Shown: positions 26,347-37,186 of the stretch, piece by piece | How the letters are laid out: each line of letters opens with the position of its first letter | How positions within the stretch are numbered: position 1 is the stretch's first letter | Assembly: GCF_005543295.1 (NCBI RefSeq) | Contig: NZ_SRSG01000056.1 | Span: 1 to 52,462 of the forward strand | Length of the DNA stretch: 52,462 bases | Source of the DNA: Halalkalirubrum salinum | GTDB taxonomy: Archaea > Halobacteriota > Halobacteria > Halobacteriales > Haloferacaceae | Reading direction: 5' to 3' | Translations under genes and position numbers: made by a program | Notes under the pieces: model-generated | Told to the model about the DNA's origin: nothing | The model's input: only the letters and a program-made list of their open reading frames with translations | Database searches by the model: none

Positions 26347-27660
26347 ATGGGCAATCGAGAGGACCACACCGGCCCGTACACTCGACACGGTGCAATTGAC
26401 CGCGACGACGCCGACGAACTCGCGTCGTTCCGCGATCGGTTTCACATCCCCGACGAGGAACAGTACATGGACGGTAACTCGCTTGGGTTGCTCTCTGAAG
26501 ACGCCGAAGAAACGCTCGATCGGGTCGTCGACGAGTGGCGCACCAAGGCGATTCGCGGCTGGACCGACACGGACCCGTCGTGGTTTACCTACGGCGAATA
26601 CCTCGGCGATCGGCTCGCGCCGCTTGTGGGCGCAGAACCCGAGGAAGTTGTCGTCGCCAATTCGACAACGGTGAACATCCACACCCTGATCGGCACGTTC
26701 ATCGACGAGATCCGCCGTAAGGACGGTCCGGACGCGGAGCCGGCCGTCTTGGTCAACGAACTCGACTTTCCAACGGATCACTACGCGATCGCGGCCCAAC
26801 TGCGCCAGCGTGGGATCAACCCCGACGAGAAGCTTCGACGCGTCGAGAGCGCGGATGGCCGGACAATCGAAACCGACGCGATTGTCGAGGCGATCGAGTC
26901 CAACCCGGACGTGGGGATTGTCTTCATGCCGGGCGTGCTGTATCGCAGCGGGCAGCTTTTGGACATTGAAACAATTACCCAGGCCGCACACGACCATGGC
27001 GCGTACGCGGGCTTCGACTGTGCGCACTCGATCGGCGTCGTCCCCCACGACTTCTCGGGCCACGGCGTCGACTTCGCGGTCTGGTGTACGTACAAGTATC
27101 TCAACGCAGGACCAGGTTCGCTCGCGGGGCTCTACGTTAACAAGACGCACTTTGGCACCGAACCAGCGCTCGCCGGCTGGTGGGGCCACGAGAAGGCGAC
27201 ACAGTTCGAGATGAACCAGACGTTTACGCCCGCCGGGGACGCCGGCGCGTGGCAGATCGGAACTGTCTCAATGCTTTCGGCGGCCCCACTCGAAGGATCG
27301 CTGTCGATACTTGAGGAAGCGGGAATCGATCGAATCCGTGAAAAATCGATCGCGCTCACTGATTACCTCATAGAACTCGTCGACGAACGTCTCGGTCAGG
27401 CGTTTTCGATCGGGACACCAAGGGAACTCGATCGTCGAGGTGGCCACGTCGCGATCGAACACCCCGAGGCGGCGGCGCTGGCTACTGTGTTGCGCGACCG
27501 GGGCGTGATCGTTGACTTCCGGCCACCGAACGTCGTTCGCGTCTGTCCGTCGCCGCTGTGTACCCGGTTCGTCGACGTGTGGGACGTTGTCGAAGAGATC
27601 CGATTGATTACGACCGAGGAGTCACTGTCTGAGATCCAAACGCCCGATGGCGTAACCTGA
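26347..27660 (+). CDS. kynU: Kynureninase
   Basis: The 437-aa PLP enzyme cleaves kynurenine or 3-hydroxykynurenine to anthranilate (or hydroxyanthranilate) and alanine. Conserved features include YMDGNSLGLLS, GWTDTDPSWFTYGE, NSTTVNIHTLIGTF, DELDFPTDHYAIAAQL-like segments, FDCAHSIGVVPHDF, and the cofactor lysine in WCTYKYLNAGPGSLAGLYV. GWWGHEKATQFEM and a C-terminal RVCPSPLCTRFVDVW also match. The ATG at 26347 is preferred over a TTG six nucleotides upstream. No tryptophan dioxygenase or formamidase is in this window, so the upstream steps must be elsewhere. Confidence 0.95.
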   Translation: MGNREDHTGPYTRHGAIDRDDADELASFRDRFHIPDEEQYMDGNSLGLLSEDAEETLDRVVDEWRTKAIRGWTDTDPSWFTYGEYLGDRLAPLVGAEPEEVVVANSTTVNIHTLIGTFIDEIRRKDGPDAEPAVLVNELDFPTDHYAIAAQLRQRGINPDEKLRRVESADGRTIETDAIVEAIESNPDVGIVFMPGVLYRSGQLLDIETITQAAHDHGAYAGFDCAHSIGVVPHDFSGHGVDFAVWCTYKYLNAGPGSLAGLYVNKTHFGTEPALAGWWGHEKATQFEMNQTFTPAGDAGAWQIGTVSMLSAAPLEGSLSILEEAGIDRIREKSIALTDYLIELVDERLGQAFSIGTPRELDRRGGHVAIEHPEAAALATVLRDRGVIVDFRPPNVVRVCPSPLCTRFVDVWDVVEEIRLITTEESLSEIQTPDGVT

Positions 27661-27699
27661 AAAGAAACCCTCAGGTGCCCGCCGTCCTAATCAACGGCA

Positions 27700-28200
27700 A
27701 TGAACGTCTCCGGGCTTCGATACCTGGCCGCCGGGCTGTTGTTGGCCGTGGCAGCGACCCATCTGTACTGGGGATTCCCGCGGCTCGTCACCCAGATCCA
27801 GATCGGCATCGTCCACGATCCGCGTCCCCCGGTATTCGTGCTGTCGGGAACCGCGATCGTTCTCGGAATCGCACGGGTGCTCGACGGGGCGAATCCTCGG
27901 CCGCTGTACCTGGTTGGGATCGCGCTCATGCTCGGCTACATCGCCGGCTACGCCGCGTGGCACACCGTGTTGGGTCACGGTGCGTTCTGGCCGTGGGGAC
28001 TCGGCGGCGACGGCCTCCACTACGACATGGGGTTCATCGAATTGATGATCACGCATCTGTCGGTGGAGACGACTGCCGCAATTTCGAAGGTATTTGAGAT
28101 TGCGGCGGCAATCGTTCTCTCGATTTTGTACATATTTGACGACGAGCCGACCGAAACAAGCCCCCCGATACCCCCGCAAAAAGACGGTTACGAGGGCTGA
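27700..28200 (+). CDS. Four-helix haloarchaeal membrane protein
   Basis: This 166-aa protein has four hydrophobic stretches (about residues 5-24, 42-62, 70-88 and 122-144) and a polar C-terminal tail (DDEPTETSPPIPPQKDGYEG). Recognisable but unassigned blocks are LLLAVAATHLYWGFPRL and GHGAFWPWGLGGDGLHYDMGF, the latter in a loop facing outward if the N-terminus is inside. It follows kynureninase after 39 nt and may be in the same transcript. Function unknown. Confidence 0.8.
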   Translation: MNVSGLRYLAAGLLLAVAATHLYWGFPRLVTQIQIGIVHDPRPPVFVLSGTAIVLGIARVLDGANPRPLYLVGIALMLGYIAGYAAWHTVLGHGAFWPWGLGGDGLHYDMGFIELMITHLSVETTAAISKVFEIAAAIVLSILYIFDDEPTETSPPIPPQKDGYEG

Positions 28201-28226
28201 TCTGGCCGTCTGAGTTGATCGCCTGA

Positions 28227-29528
28227 TTATTCGAGCGCGTCGATCGCCTGGGCGACTGCATCGTTGGTTACCGTTGCTCTTGCGTCGGCGATCGCATATT
28301 CAGCGATCGACCAGAGTGCTGCACGCTCGACACTACGGTCGGCGTGTCTCTCGATTGTGTCGTCACCGCGGTGGATCGAACTGATCGCCGCTGACAGCTG
28401 TGGTTCAAGAAGATACTGCGAGCCGGTATCGGCCGTCGCCCGCGCATCCTCGATCGATTCAACCGCGCTGATTTTTGCGTCCTCAACCGCTGTTTCGTCC
28501 TCGGGGCGGCCAAGTCCACCCTCCTCGACAACCGTTCGGAGTCGATCGACCATCTGGAGATCACAGAGCGCGTCCAGCGCTGTGGTGAACCCCTGTGCGC
28601 TCTCTGGATCGTTGTCGCGATACCGATCTACAGAGCTCTGGACCAGTCTCAGTACCTGTTCGCCGGCCGGTGCTCTTGGAGTGCTATCCGTCTCAGCGTC
28701 GAACAGCGTATGCCTGTTCGGATCGTCGGGAATGGTCTCGACCCGAGTAGTGATCTCTTCGTCCATAGCGTCGATCGCCTGCTCGATCGCCTCTCCGAAG
28801 GGTTCTGGATCGTGGACGGATTCGCGATGTCTCTCAAGGAGGTGCATCGCATCGTTGGTCGCAGCCCGTACAAACCCGGTCCGTCCAGAGAGTTCTCCGA
28901 CTGCCTCGACCGTCGAGACAGTCGAGGGCGGTTCAGGCCGATCGAGCGCTCGGATTGCGGCTGCCAGCCGACGTTCGATCCGATCGTAAATGGGTATTGC
29001 CTCATGAGGATCGCGCCCCTCGACAGTGAGTGATTCGGCCCGCCCGGCTGCTCGCTCACGGAGCTCTGTTAGCCCAGGAGTGATCTCCGCTCGAGTCAAC
29101 TCGCCGCGGGCTGCACGATACGCGCCGTTCGCTTCTTCGCTATCGCTGCGAGCGCCCCGTAGCGGTCCCAAACGGCCGATATTCGTTTCTTCATCGTCGG
29201 CGCGATTGAGTTTTTGACGTGTGTCCTCGCGTTCGTTGTCAATATACTGTCGAACCGCCTCGTTTGGGATCTCGGTCTCGAGCGCCGACGGAATCTCTTC
29301 GAGAAGTGACTCGACCCGATCGACCTCGCGTTCGACGTACGCCGCGTCGACTTCGATGGGGAACGGCTCAGCCCGTGCGGGTACGTCCATCGCGGCGATT
29401 TCCCTCAGATCCCTGGCTTCTGCGTCGATCGGCTCGGGACCGTCGTCGAACAGACAGCCGGCGATTGACGCACCAACAGCGGTTCCGATCGTCCTGAGCA
29501 ATCGACGGCGGGACAGTTCTCCACTCAT
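28227..29528 (-). CDS. Tat-exported lipoprotein, helical
   Basis: The 433-aa protein has a clear Tat lipoprotein signal: SRRRLLRTIGTAVGASIAGC places the lipid-carrying cysteine at about residue 25. The mature protein is predominantly helical and acidic (REVDRVESLLEEIPSALETE, many ARAT/AREL-type heptads), without domains I recognise. Its ATG overlaps the stop of the upstream lipoprotein gene by four nucleotides (ATGA), so the pair is translationally coupled and probably functions together on the outer face of the membrane. Confidence 0.82.
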   Translation of the reverse strand: MSGELSRRRLLRTIGTAVGASIAGCLFDDGPEPIDAEARDLREIAAMDVPARAEPFPIEVDAAYVEREVDRVESLLEEIPSALETEIPNEAVRQYIDNEREDTRQKLNRADDEETNIGRLGPLRGARSDSEEANGAYRAARGELTRAEITPGLTELRERAAGRAESLTVEGRDPHEAIPIYDRIERRLAAAIRALDRPEPPSTVSTVEAVGELSGRTGFVRAATNDAMHLLERHRESVHDPEPFGEAIEQAIDAMDEEITTRVETIPDDPNRHTLFDAETDSTPRAPAGEQVLRLVQSSVDRYRDNDPESAQGFTTALDALCDLQMVDRLRTVVEEGGLGRPEDETAVEDAKISAVESIEDARATADTGSQYLLEPQLSAAISSIHRGDDTIERHADRSVERAALWSIAEYAIADARATVTNDAVAQAIDALE

Positions 29529-30114
29529 TGGCCGTCCTCCTCGTCACTCGCGAAATGTTCCGATGGCAACCGACAACTTCCACTGATGCCGACGCCGCTC
29601 CCAGAATCGGTATCAAGCGTTACCGGGACAGAAATGGCCGTTATTTGGGTTTGTTGCTCCTCACTGGAACACTCGACAGATGACTCGCGCATCGTTTCAC
29701 AGAACTGGACGCCAAGGCGATCCTCCGCTCGCCACTCCACGTACTGGGGTGCGTGGTGGTAACACGCTGATACCGCGGTTTCGACGACGAGGCCGGTTTG
29801 AGAGCCGTACTCGATTGAACGGAGAAACTCGGTCGGTACGTCGCCGTCGATCGGTTCGTCGCTGAATTCGAGCTTGTCGACGTCAGCTGCTGACAGGACG
29901 TAAACAAATCTGCGTGGTTCGTCCGCATCGGCAGTGCCGAGAACATCTGCCCCGTCGAATCGAACAGTTTCGAACTCGATGTCGGTGATGACGTCATCCG
30001 GCTCGGGCGGGACTGACGTGCTCGCCTCATCGGAGCCTGAACACCCCGCAAGTGTGGCGATCGCGACGGTCAGCGCCGGGACGCTCGACGCGTGTGGAGG
30101 GCCATATTCAGCAT
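29525..30114 (-). pseudogene. Lipoprotein gene with a frameshift in its signal peptide
   Basis: From 30043 down to 29525 one frame encodes a coherent acidic protein that begins ALTVAIATLAGC, a perfect lipobox with Cys at codon 30043-30041, and continues SGSDEASTSVPPEPDDVITD to SEHFASDEEDGQ. In that frame the next stop upstream is only about 29 codons back, and there is no ATG, GTG or TTG in between. A different frame starts with ATG at 30114 or 30105, gives MALHTRRASRR, a Tat-like twin-arginine start, and stops at once. One base inserted near 30073-30085 would join the two halves into a normal Tat lipoprotein. A TATA-like AATCAATAAAG lies 20-30 nt before those ATGs. The gene is either recently broken, misread at one base, or frameshifted during expression. 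Confidence 0.75.
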
Positions 30115-30203
30115 ACTTGCCGACACTTTATTGATTTTGTGTTGGTTCTCCCATCCAGAACAGCTGAAGCGACGTTTTGTCAGTTCTGTTCAACCCGAGA
30201 GTA

Positions 30204-31502
30204 TCAGTCGGCGTTGACCAGATCGGTGTTCGGGAGCGCTGAGCCGGTTTCGCGTCGAACACCAGCTACAAGCGCGATTCCGGCGAGTACCGGGACCACC
30301 GCGCATGCGGCGTACACGGGCGCGAAGCCGATCGCGTCGATCGCCGGCAGCGTCAACACGGGACCGAAGCCGCCACCGAGATCGCCGAAGACATTGTTTG
30401 TGCCCATCGCTCGGCCCATTCGATCGTCCGGCGTCAGATCCGCCAAGAGCGCGATCAGCGGCCCGCTCGTGCCCCCCTGGCCGGCTCCGATCAGTAGGCA
30501 AGCGATCGTCAGGGCGTAGAAATCCGCACTCACCGTGAGGATGAGAAAGCCAACGAAGGAGATGCCTATAAACGCGAGCAGCGTCGGTACCCGCGAGTCG
30601 AAGCGATCCGAGAGCACGCCGCCAATGATCATGAACACCGACGCCGAAAGCACTGTAATTGCCATGAATACGCCGGAACTTCCCTGCGGCCCGAAGCCAA
30701 GCACTGCGATGTCGTACGCCTCTAAGAACAATACGAGCGAAGCGAAGAGCGCCCCAATGTACGCGAAGTACAGCCCGAAATTCACGAGGCCAACCGTGAC
30801 AGCGGGAACAGTTAATTCGATGTCGAATGGGCTCACTGTTTCGTCCTCCTCGTCGACGTGAGTCTCCGGCACGGTAAAGAACGCAACGAGGCTCGCAAAC
30901 AGCGCAAATCCGGCTGCGAGAATGAAGGCCTCGGAGATCCCGTACAGTTCGCTAACCACGCCGCCGAGGACCAGTCCACTTGGGAACCCGAGAGTGATCC
31001 CGCCACGGACGAGGCCCATGCTCGTTCCTCGGGCCTCGCGGTCGGCGATGTCAGCGACGATCGTGTACGCGGTTGCGAACACTAGCGCGCTCCCGACTCC
31101 CCAGAGAATCCGCGAGAAGAGAAACCACGCCGCGGGGGCGGCTGCGTGGACTGCGACAACGTATCCGAGCGTCGCGAGCCCTTCGATCGTTAGTCCGGCG
31201 ACAAACGGCTTTCTGGTACCAAACCGATCGGTTAACACGCCAGCCGGTGCGTTCATGAACAGCCGCGTAAACCGGTTCGCACTCAGGATGATCCCGACCA
31301 CGAAGGGGGTAATTCCGAGTATCGCGCCGAGATTCGGGAGGATCGGAAACACGACCCCACCACCAAACCCAACAAAAAACGTGCTCGCGACGACTGCGAG
31401 CATCACTGTTCGGGCGTTGGGAGGAGTGGTTGAACCGGTCGATTCAGTCGCTTGGATCGATTCCGTCGATTCGGGCCCAGTAGCTGATCGATCTGCGCTC
31501 AT
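30204..31502 (-). CDS. MFS transporter
   Basis: The 432-aa protein has twelve predicted transmembrane helices, the major facilitator loop 2-3 motif GVLTDRFGTRKP, and a repeat of it in the second half (GGVLSDRFDSRVP). The ATG at 31502 (MSADRSATGPESTESI) is chosen over an upstream start at 31586 because it follows the MATE stop codon by one nucleotide. It is the third gene of a tetR-MATE-MFS operon, so export of a toxic compound or metabolite is the likely job. Substrate unknown. Confidence 0.88.
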   Translation of the reverse strand: MSADRSATGPESTESIQATESTGSTTPPNARTVMLAVVASTFFVGFGGGVVFPILPNLGAILGITPFVVGIILSANRFTRLFMNAPAGVLTDRFGTRKPFVAGLTIEGLATLGYVVAVHAAAPAAWFLFSRILWGVGSALVFATAYTIVADIADREARGTSMGLVRGGITLGFPSGLVLGGVVSELYGISEAFILAAGFALFASLVAFFTVPETHVDEEDETVSPFDIELTVPAVTVGLVNFGLYFAYIGALFASLVLFLEAYDIAVLGFGPQGSSGVFMAITVLSASVFMIIGGVLSDRFDSRVPTLLAFIGISFVGFLILTVSADFYALTIACLLIGAGQGGTSGPLIALLADLTPDDRMGRAMGTNNVFGDLGGGFGPVLTLPAIDAIGFAPVYAACAVVPVLAGIALVAGVRRETGSALPNTDLVNAD

Positions 31503-31503
31503 C

Positions 31504-33027
31504 TTAGCTTCCACCCGTCGTGTCCGTCGCCGTTTCACCAGCGGTCCGGTCCTCATTGGATCCAGTCGTCTCTGGGCCGTCGACAACTCGATTCATCCAC
31601 GTGCCACGGAAGAACCAGATCGCCGTCGTGATCGCGCTCGCGACAAACGAGATTGCCACGGCGTACCACACACCCGTGATCCCGAGCGCGAACCACGTGA
31701 GCGCGGCGTAGGCGATCGGCAGCCGGAACAGCCACAACTCCTGCAGCGAGAAAATCATTGCCAGCCGCGTGCTCCCTGCCCCGCGGAATCCGCCGAGCAT
31801 CACCTGGAAGACGCCCAAAAAGACGTACGCCGGCCCGGCGATCAAGATGTACGCTGCACCGATTTCGATCACAGCGCTCTGCTCACCTGTTGTCTCAATA
31901 AAGAACGCGACGATCGACTCGGCATACGGAATTGCAATCGCAAGCACAACAGCGAAGACCCCAATGATGAGCCCTGAACTGATGTACACCGCGCGCTTGG
32001 CGCGATCGAACTGCTTGGCCCCAATATTTTGTCCGACGACGGTCTCAGTCCCCCGGGCGAGACCCAGCGCGGGCAAAAACATGAGCGAAGAGAGCCGATT
32101 GACGATCCCGTAGGCGGCAACCGCTTGATCGCCGGCGATCGCGATGATCGCGGTCAAGAGCGCAATCCCGAGCGAGCGAAAGCCCTGTTCGGTGGCGATC
32201 GGTGCGCCGATATCGAAGATTTTCCGGACGGTCTTTCGTTTGAGCCACAGGTCTTCGAGCCGCGGTTGCAGTCCGACCCGGCCGCTGAAGAGGAGGTACA
32301 ATCCCGCTACTGCAGCAAGTCCCCGAGCAATAACCGTCGCAACGGCTGCGCCGGTGACGCCGTAGCCTTCGAAACCGGTTGCGGCGTATAGGCCGTCGCC
32401 AAGCGCCTCCATGCCGATCCACGCGAAAATCGGGTTGTCGGCGAACCCGAGGATCAAGAACGGATCGATGACGACGTTGACCGCGGCGCTGACGGCCATC
32501 AGGTACAGTGGCGTACGCGTATCACCCCAACCGCGCGAGAGGGCATCGAAAATAAAGAACCAGAACATGAACAAGACACCGACAAAGATCACCCTCGTGT
32601 ATTGCGTCGCGAGGGTGTGTGGAGCGCTGCCCGGTGCCGCGCCGATCAACGCGAGGAGCCACGGTGTCGCCACGTAACCGACGATCGCAAATCCGGCTGC
32701 GATGAGCGTCACAAACGAGAGCGTTTGTCCAGCGACGTGGTGTGAACGTTGAAAATCTCCTGCGCCCTTATTCTGGGAAACGAGGACGGTTCCGGCCACA
32801 GTGAGCCCGCCGCCGACGCTCACCATAAGAAAGACGATCGCCCACGAGTACGACAGCGCGGCAACCGCGTCCTCGCCAAGCCGACCAACCCAGTAGGTAT
32901 CCGCCAGGTTGTATGCGACCTGTAACAACTGTGAGGCGACGATTGGCGCGGACAGGACGACCAGCGGCCCTGCGAGCTTCCCATCGGTCACGTTGACGGA
33001 ACGATCGGTTCCGCCGGCGCGTGCCAC
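31504..33027 (-). CDS. MATE-family efflux protein
   Basis: The 507-aa protein matches the multidrug and toxic-compound extrusion family: LVVLSAPIVASQLLQVAYNLADTYWVGRLGEDAVAALS at the N-terminus, GGGLTVAGTVLVSQNKGAGD, and the mirrored half with LSSLMFLPALGLARGTETVVGQNIGAKQFDRAKR. It should export cations or drugs with sodium or proton antiport. Its GTG start shares one nucleotide with the tetR stop codon, and the MFS gene begins one nucleotide after its own stop codon, so all three are one operon. The C-terminal about 30 residues are a polar low-complexity tail. Confidence 0.93.
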   Translation of the reverse strand: MARAGGTDRSVNVTDGKLAGPLVVLSAPIVASQLLQVAYNLADTYWVGRLGEDAVAALSYSWAIVFLMVSVGGGLTVAGTVLVSQNKGAGDFQRSHHVAGQTLSFVTLIAAGFAIVGYVATPWLLALIGAAPGSAPHTLATQYTRVIFVGVLFMFWFFIFDALSRGWGDTRTPLYLMAVSAAVNVVIDPFLILGFADNPIFAWIGMEALGDGLYAATGFEGYGVTGAAVATVIARGLAAVAGLYLLFSGRVGLQPRLEDLWLKRKTVRKIFDIGAPIATEQGFRSLGIALLTAIIAIAGDQAVAAYGIVNRLSSLMFLPALGLARGTETVVGQNIGAKQFDRAKRAVYISSGLIIGVFAVVLAIAIPYAESIVAFFIETTGEQSAVIEIGAAYILIAGPAYVFLGVFQVMLGGFRGAGSTRLAMIFSLQELWLFRLPIAYAALTWFALGITGVWYAVAISFVASAITTAIWFFRGTWMNRVVDGPETTGSNEDRTAGETATDTTGGS

Positions 33028-33632
33028 TACTGACCACCCCTCTCGTTATCCTCAACGAACAGCCACGTCTCGAAGACATCGATGAGGTGATGACAGACGG
33101 CGTCCGTATACCAGTCGGTCCGGAGTGTGATCTGGCGGGTACGTGCGCCGTCAACGGTTGCGATGATCCACGCGGCTGTCGCCTCGACATCCACGTCGCG
33201 AAACGCACCTGATTCGATCCCCTCACGGAGAATCGATTCGACGGTGCCACGCAGCAACTCATCGCTCGCACGGAGCTGTTCGCTGAACGCCTCGTTGAAC
33301 GCACCCTGTGCGCGTAACTCCAACAACGCAAGGTGAAACGCCGCTCGATCGTCTTCGTCGGGATCGATCACGAACCACTCGACGAACGACAGCAGTCGCT
33401 CTTCGGGTGGGGCGTCCACGGTCACCGCAATGCGCTCTTCGAAATCCGAGAGCAGGTGTTCGATGAACGATACCAACAGATCCGCTTTCGTGTCGTAGTG
33501 ATAGTGTAACAGGGATTTTGATTTGCCGGCCCCATCGGCGATATCCGCCATCGTGAGCCCGACGTAGCCGCGATCGCAGAGGGCGTCGTAGGTCGCCTGC
33601 ATGATCTCGTCGTGGGTCTCTTCACTTGTCAT
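33027..33632 (-). CDS. TetR-family repressor
   Basis: The 201-aa protein has a standard TetR N-terminal helix-turn-helix: EIMQATYDALCDRGYVGLTMADIADGAGKSKSLLHYHYDTKADLLV at residues about 9-55, with a variable ligand-binding C-terminal domain. It lies first in an operon with MATE and MFS exporters. A perfect palindrome begins seven nucleotides upstream of its ATG, so autorepression and control of both exporters is the likely arrangement. The inducer is unknown. Confidence 0.92.
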   Translation of the reverse strand: MTSEETHDEIMQATYDALCDRGYVGLTMADIADGAGKSKSLLHYHYDTKADLLVSFIEHLLSDFEERIAVTVDAPPEERLLSFVEWFVIDPDEDDRAAFHLALLELRAQGAFNEAFSEQLRASDELLRGTVESILREGIESGAFRDVDVEATAAWIIATVDGARTRQITLRTDWYTDAVCHHLIDVFETWLFVEDNERGGQ

Positions 33633-33638
33633 TTGGTC

Positions 33639-33658
33639 CTGACTGAACGGTCAGTCAG
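33639..33658. promoter_or_regulatory. Palindromic TetR-type operator
   Basis: A perfect inverted repeat with 8-bp arms, CTGACTGA and TCAGTCAG, and a 4-nt spacer (ACGG) lies 7-26 nt upstream of the tetR start codon. The size and sequence style match known TetR-family operators of the TGACNNNNNGTCA-rich kind, and overlap with the transcription start would allow repression. Confidence 0.8.
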
Positions 33659-33738
33659 CGACGGTAATAGGGTTGTCGTTTGACGGTTACTCGATCGGAA
33701 AATGAACTAAATTGAGCGGGATATGTCGCCTGGCGATC

Positions 33739-35151
<1,413 letters not shown>

Positions 35152-35347
35152 ACCCGAATAGACGGCCGACGCGAGCGTAAAACCCATCGATCTGCGGGCG
35201 CGAAAGCGAGTCGTCTGCGTGTCAGTTTCTGGCGATACTGAACGCTATGAGCCGTTACGTCTCCGAATAAATAATACCGATCGGCGGGCGAACCCGCACG
35301 ATCGGTGCTTCACAAACCGAAAAACCGCGGACGAACCCTCTCGGGAA

Positions 35348-35542
35348 TTACAGCCGGGTCAGGTTGGTTGCACGCGGACCCTTGTCCGCCTGCTCGATTT
35401 CGAATTCGACTTCCTGTCCTTCCTCGAGATCGGGTCCGCCGACGTCCTCCATGTGGAAGAAAACGTCGTCGTCCGAATCGTCGGTCTCGATGAAACCATA
35501 GCCGCCGGTGTCATTGAAGAAACCGACTTTACCAGTAGACAT
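35348..35542 (-). CDS. Cold-shock protein, CspA-like
   Basis: The 64-aa OB-fold protein has the RNA-binding motifs KVGFFNDTGGYGFIE (RNP-1-like, residues about 5-19) and DDVFFHMEDV (RNP-2-like, about 25-34), and ends GPRATNLTRL. It binds single-stranded RNA/DNA and acts as an RNA chaperone. A TATA-like CTTATA about 35 nt before the ATG suggests a short leader. Haloarchaea carry several such genes, and this one is monocistronic. Confidence 0.95.
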   Translation of the reverse strand: MSTGKVGFFNDTGGYGFIETDDSDDDVFFHMEDVGGPDLEEGQEVEFEIEQADKGPRATNLTRL

Positions 35543-35599
35543 TGCAACTGTACGAAGCAGTGCCGGGGGTATAAGGCTTGTGTGATAGCGTGAGGGGCG

Positions 35600-36817
35600 T
35601 CATCCAAACACACGCATACCAGCCAAGCACGCCCCAATCGGATGGTATCCCGGCTCGACAGCAGGCCCATCAGTGGGCTTGGTTGGCTCGTTCACCGCGT
35701 TCACCCGCTCGTACCAGTTGCCATGCGGCGCGACGAGATGTGCGTCGGCGTACGCCCACAGCCGATCGTACCAGTCGCGATAGCGCTCGTGGGCCGTTCG
35801 TTCGAACAACAGCGCCGCCGCCCCGATCGCCTCCGCGACTGTCCACCCATACGTGTCGGTGACGATCGGTTCGCCGTCCCGGTCGATCGTGTAGTAGAAG
35901 CCGCCGTGGTTGTCGTTCCACCCGATCGTCGTTGCCCACGCAAACAGTTCCTCCGCGTGCGGTATCGCCCAACTGGGTCGTGTAACCGCTGGTTCGGTCG
36001 CCGAACGGGCATCGATCGTCGCGAGCAGCCGCGCCCACTCGGCGTGGTGGCCCGGCTGGTATCCCCACGGACGGAACTGATCAGCTGGCTCCGATCGGTT
36101 GTACGCGAAGTCGTGTTCCCACGCAGGCGTGTAGTGCTCCCAGAGCAGTCCGCCGGTTTCCGCTGGAAGTTCGACACAGAGCTGCTCGGCAATCTCGATC
36201 GCCCGTCGAAGCTGCGGTGGAGAGCCAGTCGCGTCGTAGACGGCGAGGTGGGCCTCACAGGCGTGCATATTTGCGTTTTGGCCGCGGTAGGCCTCGATCG
36301 GTTCCCACTGCTCGTCTAGATCACTTCGATAGAGGCCGTGATTGGACTCGTAAAACCGATCCTCGAGGATATTCAGCGTAGTCTCAAGTCGGCCCGACGC
36401 GTGTGTCGCGCCTGCCTGGACCGCGTGGGCCGCAGCCAGCACACAGAAGGCGTGCCCGTAGGTCGATCGCATCCGATCGCGCGTTGGGGCCTCGTCCTCG
36501 TCCGCTCGTATTACGAGCTGATCGAATCCACCAGCCGTCCGATCGTAGTGACGCTCCCAGAGACGATCGAGCGCGGCAGTCGCCGTGGTCCGCCAATCGC
36601 CCTCGAGACCGAATTCGGCCGCGATCGCGGTGGTGACCACGAATCGAGCCGAAGCGACGAGGTGTAAGCGCTCTGGACACGTCAGCTCGCCAGTCAGTTC
36701 ATCGCGCTCGGCACTGAAGGATCTCACAGATCGGTCTGGCGAATAGAAGGTGTAGATCTGGTCAATTCGCTCAGTGAGTGCGTCCGGATCGCGGTTCGAG
36801 CGGTCTGGGGTGGGCAT
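35600..36817 (-). CDS. AGE-family epimerase/isomerase
   Basis: The 405-aa protein has the (alpha/alpha)6-barrel pattern of N-acylglucosamine 2-epimerase and related aldose-ketose isomerases: TCPERLHLVASARFVVTTAIA, AGGFDQLV, STYGHAFCVLAAAHAV, YRGQNANMHACEAHLAVYDAT, WGYQPGHHAEWARLL and GNWYERVNAVNEPTKP. The histidines of YGHAF, NANMHACEA and QPGHHAEW are the expected active-site residues. The sugar substrate cannot be told; mannose or cellobiose isomerases, N-acetylglucosamine epimerases and sulfoquinovose isomerases share this fold. No sugar operon adjoins it. Confidence 0.87.
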   Translation of the reverse strand: MPTPDRSNRDPDALTERIDQIYTFYSPDRSVRSFSAERDELTGELTCPERLHLVASARFVVTTAIAAEFGLEGDWRTTATAALDRLWERHYDRTAGGFDQLVIRADEDEAPTRDRMRSTYGHAFCVLAAAHAVQAGATHASGRLETTLNILEDRFYESNHGLYRSDLDEQWEPIEAYRGQNANMHACEAHLAVYDATGSPPQLRRAIEIAEQLCVELPAETGGLLWEHYTPAWEHDFAYNRSEPADQFRPWGYQPGHHAEWARLLATIDARSATEPAVTRPSWAIPHAEELFAWATTIGWNDNHGGFYYTIDRDGEPIVTDTYGWTVAEAIGAAALLFERTAHERYRDWYDRLWAYADAHLVAPHGNWYERVNAVNEPTKPTDGPAVEPGYHPIGACLAGMRVFG

Positions 36818-36826
36818 CCCGATTAA

Positions 36827-37090
36827 TTATTCTTCGACCGCCTCGTACTCCTCGGGCGTATACGTCTTGATCTCCATCGCGTGGATGTCCGTTGTCATCC
36901 GATCGCCGAGCGCGTCGTAGACTAGTTTGTGTTGGTCGACGAGGGATTTTCCCTCGAACGCCGGAGAGACCACAATTGCGCCGTAGTGGGCGTCTTCGGC
37001 CTCGTCGTTGTGAACGCGTGGCATCATTACAGTCGCGTCGGCGTCCTCGATTGCGGCTTCGATCGTCGCTTCGATCTCATCTGTGTCCAT
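36827..37090 (-). CDS. BolA family protein
   Basis: The 87-aa protein from ATG 37090 (MDTDEIEATIEAAIEDADA) has the BolA signature: HYGAIVVSPAFEGKSLVDQHKLVYDALGDRM, and ends with an IHAMEIKTYTPEEYE tail. BolA proteins pair with monothiol glutaredoxins in iron-sulfur trafficking and also influence stress responses. No glutaredoxin is adjacent. A start at 37153 would add 21 residues that look non-coding. Confidence 0.92.
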   Translation of the reverse strand: MDTDEIEATIEAAIEDADATVMMPRVHNDEAEDAHYGAIVVSPAFEGKSLVDQHKLVYDALGDRMTTDIHAMEIKTYTPEEYEAVEE

Positions 37091-37186
37091 AACGATCTCA
37101 CCGTTCCGGCGGGCAAAAAATGGGACGTATCCGGCTGTGACGCGCTCGATCAATTGTTATTATCAGCCAAGAGTGTCTGTCCGACG

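Noticed and set aside
29641-30051. 136-aa minus-strand frame
   Set aside because: It is out of frame with the lipoprotein and has the basic, serine-rich composition of a shadow frame.
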